This document shows, piece after piece, positions 60,946 through 64,000 of a DNA stretch of 64,000 nt. Under the pieces are notes generated by a model, which ran no database searches, was not told where the DNA came from, and worked only from the letters and a program-made list of their open reading frames with translations. A program made the translations under genes and the position numbers. This DNA is from Salegentibacter holothuriorum (GTDB lineage: Bacteria > Bacteroidota > Bacteroidia > Flavobacteriales > Flavobacteriaceae), in NCBI RefSeq assembly GCF_900168045.1, contig NZ_FUYY01000002.1, positions 1 to 64,000 of the forward strand, read 5' to 3'. Position 1 is the first letter of the stretch; every line of letters starts with the position of its first letter.

Positions 60946-62235
60946 TTAATCTACAGACTTTATTTTTAATTCTACTAATTCTATTTTGGTATTGGAAACT
61001 TCCAGTATTTTAAATGAAAAATTATCTATCTGCAATTCTTCATTTTGCTGCGGAATTTCTTCGGTATGGTTCACAATATAGCCACCAAGAGTTTCATAAT
61101 TTTCCCCTTCCGGAACATTCAATTTATAATTTTCATTTAAATAATCCACCTCTAATCTTGCTGAAAACTTATAGTGTGCTTCTCCCAACTCTTCTTCGGT
61201 AAGCACCACGGCATCGTGTTCGTCTTCTATTTCACCAAAAAGCTCTTCCACAATATCCTCTACCGTAATCATCCCGCTAGTACCCCCATACTCATCAATA
61301 ACTACAGCAATACTTTTACGCTTTTTGGTAAGATTATTCAGCACATCTTTTACCCACATGGTTTCTGGCACAAAAACTACCGGCAGGAGTATAGATTTTA
61401 TAGATTCAGGTTTTTTAAATAACTCGAATGAATGCACATAACCTATTACATCATCTATAGTTTCATTATAAATTAAGAGTTTGGAAAGGCCTGTTTCGGT
61501 AAAAGTATTCACAAGGTCTTTGGGTGCCTGGTGCTGATCTACCGCAATAATCTCGGTTCTTGGCACCATAACCTCCCTGGCTTTTATATCTGAAAACTGC
61601 AATGCGTTTTGAAAAATCTGAATTTCAGAATCAACCTCCTCATCGTCTTCCACGGTTTCCATCTGCTCGTTAATGAAATTCCCCAATTCAACTTTGCTAA
61701 AAGCGAGTTGCACTTCGTCCCCTTCGGTTTTAAAGAATCTTTTTAAAATAACATCGGAAACCCATATTACAAAAGAAGAAACGAAACTAAAAAGCAGATA
61801 AAATATATAGGCCGGGATCGCAAAAAATTTAAGCATTGAATTTGCATAAATTTGAAAGAACACCTTTGGCAGGAACTCAGCGGTAAGCAAAATAACAAGG
61901 GTAGAAATTACAGTTTGTGTAAATAAACTTAGATCTACCACTAAATATTCTAGAAATGCACTATTTAAAGGCTGAAGTCCCAGAAGCCAGTTCATCAGCA
62001 AATCTCCCATAAAAAAACCATACACCACAAGGGCAATATTATTACCCACTAACATTGTAGCTATAAACTTTGATGGTTTTTTAGTTAATCTCTTTAGAAT
62101 GGTTGCCAGGAAATCATTTTGACGTTTTTCAATCTCAATATAGATCTTGTTGGAAGAAATATAAGCAATCTCCATCCCGGAAAAGAAAGCAGACAGAATT
62201 AAAGAAAGTATAATTATAAGAATTTCAACCTCCAT
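60946..62235 (-). CDS. CNNM/CBS-domain membrane protein (GldE-like hemolysin family)
   Basis: Inner-membrane protein of 429 residues with an N-terminal CNNM (DUF21) domain of about four helices (2-180; LILSAFFSGMEIAYISSNKI), a pair of CBS domains (about 210-340; REVMVPRTEIIAVD, SIAVVIDEYGGTSGMITVEDIVEELFGEI as split motifs) and a C-terminal CorC/HlyC transporter domain (about 350-425). Such proteins are linked to Mg2+/Co2+ transport; the flavobacterial gliding protein GldE is one member. Which subgroup this is cannot be decided here. It overlaps the upstream 65-residue gene by one base. Confidence 0.88.
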   Translation of the reverse strand: MEVEILIIILSLILSAFFSGMEIAYISSNKIYIEIEKRQNDFLATILKRLTKKPSKFIATMLVGNNIALVVYGFFMGDLLMNWLLGLQPLNSAFLEYLVVDLSLFTQTVISTLVILLTAEFLPKVFFQIYANSMLKFFAIPAYIFYLLFSFVSSFVIWVSDVILKRFFKTEGDEVQLAFSKVELGNFINEQMETVEDDEEVDSEIQIFQNALQFSDIKAREVMVPRTEIIAVDQHQAPKDLVNTFTETGLSKLLIYNETIDDVIGYVHSFELFKKPESIKSILLPVVFVPETMWVKDVLNNLTKKRKSIAVVIDEYGGTSGMITVEDIVEELFGEIEDEHDAVVLTEEELGEAHYKFSARLEVDYLNENYKLNVPEGENYETLGGYIVNHTEEIPQQNEELQIDNFSFKILEVSNTKIELVELKIKSVD

Positions 62236-62432
62236 TATTCCTGCTTGTTACGCTCTTCAATCTTACGTCTAAATCGTCTTTTAAAGAAAAACATAAGGAT
62301 AGATATAACCACAAAAAAGATAAACAAATAGGCTCTACTGCGCTCTGTATTCCATATTCTAAAACTTTCAAAAAGGAAAAAAGCAGCTATAAATAAGTAA
62401 GCGTATTCAAAATATTTAAAATATTTACTCAT
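62235..62432 (-). CDS. Small membrane protein of unknown function
   Basis: Protein of 65 residues with two helices (about 9-24 and 34-49; FVVISILMFFF) and a strongly basic end (KRRFRRKIEERNKQE). It overlaps lptC upstream by eight bases and the CNNM gene downstream by one base, so the three are translated together. No family recognised. Confidence 0.75.
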   Translation of the reverse strand: MSKYFKYFEYAYLFIAAFFLFESFRIWNTERSRAYLFIFFVVISILMFFFKRRFRRKIEERNKQE

Positions 62433-62997
62433 CAGGTTTATCGTCTTTAATTATTTGAACCCCAACATTGGTTCGCGATCGAAAATTACCGAAATTTTGA
62501 TTAGCATCAAAACCTTCCCCCTCGTTAAGCGCACCATTTGGAAATTTAATGGTATTTGGTTTGTCGGTAAAAATCCAGTTTATGTTTTGATCCCAAAATA
62601 ACTGAGAAGCTTCAAGCCGCATACTATCTGCGGTAAAAATCACCACATTCCCCTGTAAGTCTACAAGATTAGTGCCTTCGTAGATAATTCCATAATCTGA
62701 GGTAACCGTACTTTTCTCATTATTTTCGTCATAAATCTCCAATTCCAATCCATCGGGAAATTCGTGATACGGAAATTCTTTATTGGTAAAATCCATCATT
62801 TTGGGGCTTTTTAAATTAGCCACCATTCTGCCAGAATCGGTATACTTTAAGTTTATTCCCTCGGCGATAGCTTGCGGCGCGTCACCTTCTATGTCCAGCG
62901 CCCTTATTTCATTTAAATTACCCTGACACGAAAAAAGCATTGTCACGCCTATTAGCGTGACAATGCCTGTTATTATTTCCTTATATGTTAAGCTCAT
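62425..62997 (-). CDS. lptC: LPS-export periplasmic protein LptC
   Basis: Carries lipopolysaccharide from the LptBFG extractor to the periplasmic bridge. The 190-residue product has an N-terminal lipobox-like Cys (MLFSCQG, Cys24) and an LptC/OstA beta-jellyroll (about 45-175; GINLKYTDSGRMVANLKSP, YGIIYEGTNLVDLQGNV, DSMRLEASQLFWD). It begins one base after the TPR gene's stop and overlaps the next gene by eight bases. Confidence 0.88.
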   Translation of the reverse strand: MSLTYKEIITGIVTLIGVTMLFSCQGNLNEIRALDIEGDAPQAIAEGINLKYTDSGRMVANLKSPKMMDFTNKEFPYHEFPDGLELEIYDENNEKSTVTSDYGIIYEGTNLVDLQGNVVIFTADSMRLEASQLFWDQNINWIFTDKPNTIKFPNGALNEGEGFDANQNFGNFRSRTNVGVQIIKDDKPDE

Positions 62998-62998
62998 A

Positions 62999-64000
62999 TT
63001 ACATTTGTGGGATACGCACAGTTTCCCCTATCCAACATCCAATCTTTATAGCTTCACCGGCGCTTCTACCTTGCTGAAAAACATCAGCTTTTTGTGGTGC
63101 TCTACCTCTATAAGCAGTTGCAGTTTGATTTGCATTAGATGCAATAGATGGATCTACTCTTGCAGCTCTGGCAGCATAATCTGCTGCTAACCAATACACA
63201 GCTCTTTTATCAAAAGTAGTTTCTCCACAACTGTTTGCACTTTGAGCAATCATATTTGCTATTTGCAAATAAGCCCTACCAAAAGATGGTTTGGCATTAA
63301 TTGCCTTTCTATAAAAATTTCTCGCTTGAGAAAAACTTCCTCTTTCCTTGTAATTAGAAGCGATTCTATAGTAAATTCTAGCCTGATCGCTTGGATCTTT
63401 TTCTAACTCTGCAGCCTCATTATAATACTCCAAAGCTTTTCCTCTATCGCCATCTGCTTCAGCCAACTGTCCTAAAGAGTAAGCAGAATTTGCAGAAGGC
63501 TCTAGTTGGTGTAATGCTTCAGAAACCTGGAAGAATAATGGATCTTCGGTACAATCTTTAGCAGACAATCTTGCGTTTGCATTCTGCAACCAATTTACAT
63601 CAGATTTTTTCTCTTCGAAATCTTTCTTATAAAGTGGAATTAAATTATCACAATCTGCTCTGGCACCAAGTTTAGCGTTCAAAGCACCTTTCACCATATT
63701 GTAATTTTTCAAATTAATCTCGGCATATTTAATTTGCTTCTCCTCCTTAGACGTAAGCTCTTCACCTGCATCTTGCTTTTCAATTAGCGGCGCTAACTTC
63801 ACAGCTGCTTGATTTTCCTCTTCTTCAATTTTCGCCATTACTTTATCGTAGTTATCAAAAACGTCCTGAAGTTCTCTCTCCCCGGCATCCTGCATATCTA
63901 CCATTAACTGGAAGTAAGCATAAAGCCCTTTTGGGCTGGTAAAGTTCTCACGATCTTCTGTGTAAACTCTATCAAAAGCATTATAAAGCTCTTCGGTAGA
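62999..64000 (-). CDS. TPR-repeat protein, 5' end beyond the window
   Basis: Partial protein, at least 333 residues; the frame stays open to the right edge, so any start inside the window (63904) is internal. Several TPR motifs are visible: ANSAYSLGQLAEADGDRGKALEYY, DPSDQARIYYRIASNY, and SFSQARNFYRKAINAKPSFG, each shown as a fragment of about 34 residues. An acidic/basic helical stretch precedes them. It is the first gene seen in the LptC cluster, one base ahead of lptC. An LPS or envelope assembly role is suggested by position only. Confidence 0.8.
   Translation of the reverse strand, partial: STEELYNAFDRVYTEDRENFTSPKGLYAYFQLMVDMQDAGERELQDVFDNYDKVMAKIEEEENQAAVKLAPLIEKQDAGEELTSKEEKQIKYAEINLKNYNMVKGALNAKLGARADCDNLIPLYKKDFEEKKSDVNWLQNANARLSAKDCTEDPLFFQVSEALHQLEPSANSAYSLGQLAEADGDRGKALEYYNEAAELEKDPSDQARIYYRIASNYKERGSFSQARNFYRKAINAKPSFGRAYLQIANMIAQSANSCGETTFDKRAVYWLAADYAARAARVDPSIASNANQTATAYRGRAPQKADVFQQGRSAGEAIKIGCWIGETVRIPQM

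Noticed and set aside
62999-63904. TPR gene starting at 63904
   Set aside because: The frame continues open through the right edge with TPR-like text, so that ATG is internal and the gene is partial.

Overview
The window comes from a low-GC member of the Bacteroidota, most likely family Flavobacteriaceae (Salegentibacter/Gramella/Zunongwangia-like). The grounds are a SusC/SusD pair, promoters of the TTG-N19-21-TANNTTTG type with no Shine-Dalgarno sequences, an exosortase of the flavobacterial XrtF type with its partner membrane protein, a mevalonate-pathway HMG-CoA reductase next to a GYDIA-type GHMP kinase, a long class II lysyl-tRNA synthetase, and DUF3347 and HYC_CC_PP proteins. Genus is inference; no rRNA or tRNA gene lies in the window.

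Layout. Bases 1-531 hold three tandem minus-strand promoters with GC-rich discriminators, pointing out of the left edge. Next, on the minus strand, come a beta-barrel porin and a SusC-SusD-lipoprotein operon (532-8355). Bases 8697-17698 are housekeeping: rnhB, a large lipoprotein, lipB with a small YqaE/Pmp3 gene of only 54 codons, lysS, and a zinc metalloprotease lipoprotein. Bases 17996-32856 form a continuous minus-strand copper/heavy-metal block: an ArsP-type permease, a CopA P-type ATPase, a Cys-rich copper-storage-like protein, an AraC regulator with a metal-binding-like N-terminus, a DUF3347 lipoprotein, a K+-channel-like protein, a DUF305 protein, CusB (with a C-terminal DUF3347 domain), CusC, CusA, and a HYC_CC_PP protein. 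Bases 32923-33908 hold xrtF and its partner. Then follow a free-methionine-sulfoxide-reductase-like GAF protein, an ABC permease, purH and the rod-shape operon mreB-mreC-mreD-mrdA-rodA (to 43235). Bases 43457-50817 carry prc, surE, a small membrane protein, lpxB, an NlpC/P60 lipoprotein and comEC. Bases 50983-58137 carry a thioredoxin-like protein, a POT peptide transporter with a DPP IV-like peptidase, and the mevalonate pair. Bases 58730-64000 are a minus-strand envelope cluster: a TPR protein (cut by the right edge), lptC, a 65-residue membrane protein, a CNNM/CBS protein and ppiD.

The genes work together in clear modules: nutrient import (SusCD), copper capture and export across both membranes, cell-wall elongation (MreBCD-PBP2-RodA), lipid A/LPS assembly (LpxB, LptC), peptide degradation and uptake (DPP IV plus POT), and isoprenoid supply (HMGR plus GHMP kinase).

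Small non-autonomous repeats are the most unusual layer. One family (A) has inverted ends and sits between the lysS promoter and lysS, and again between copA and its neighbour. A second family (B) is inserted in frame inside copA as a 29-residue linker, and another copy supplies the last codons and the stop of the GAF gene. Short palindromic elements (C) sit beside lysS, lpxB, the NlpC/P60 gene and the thioredoxin gene. No CRISPR array, prophage, transposase or clear antiviral system was seen.
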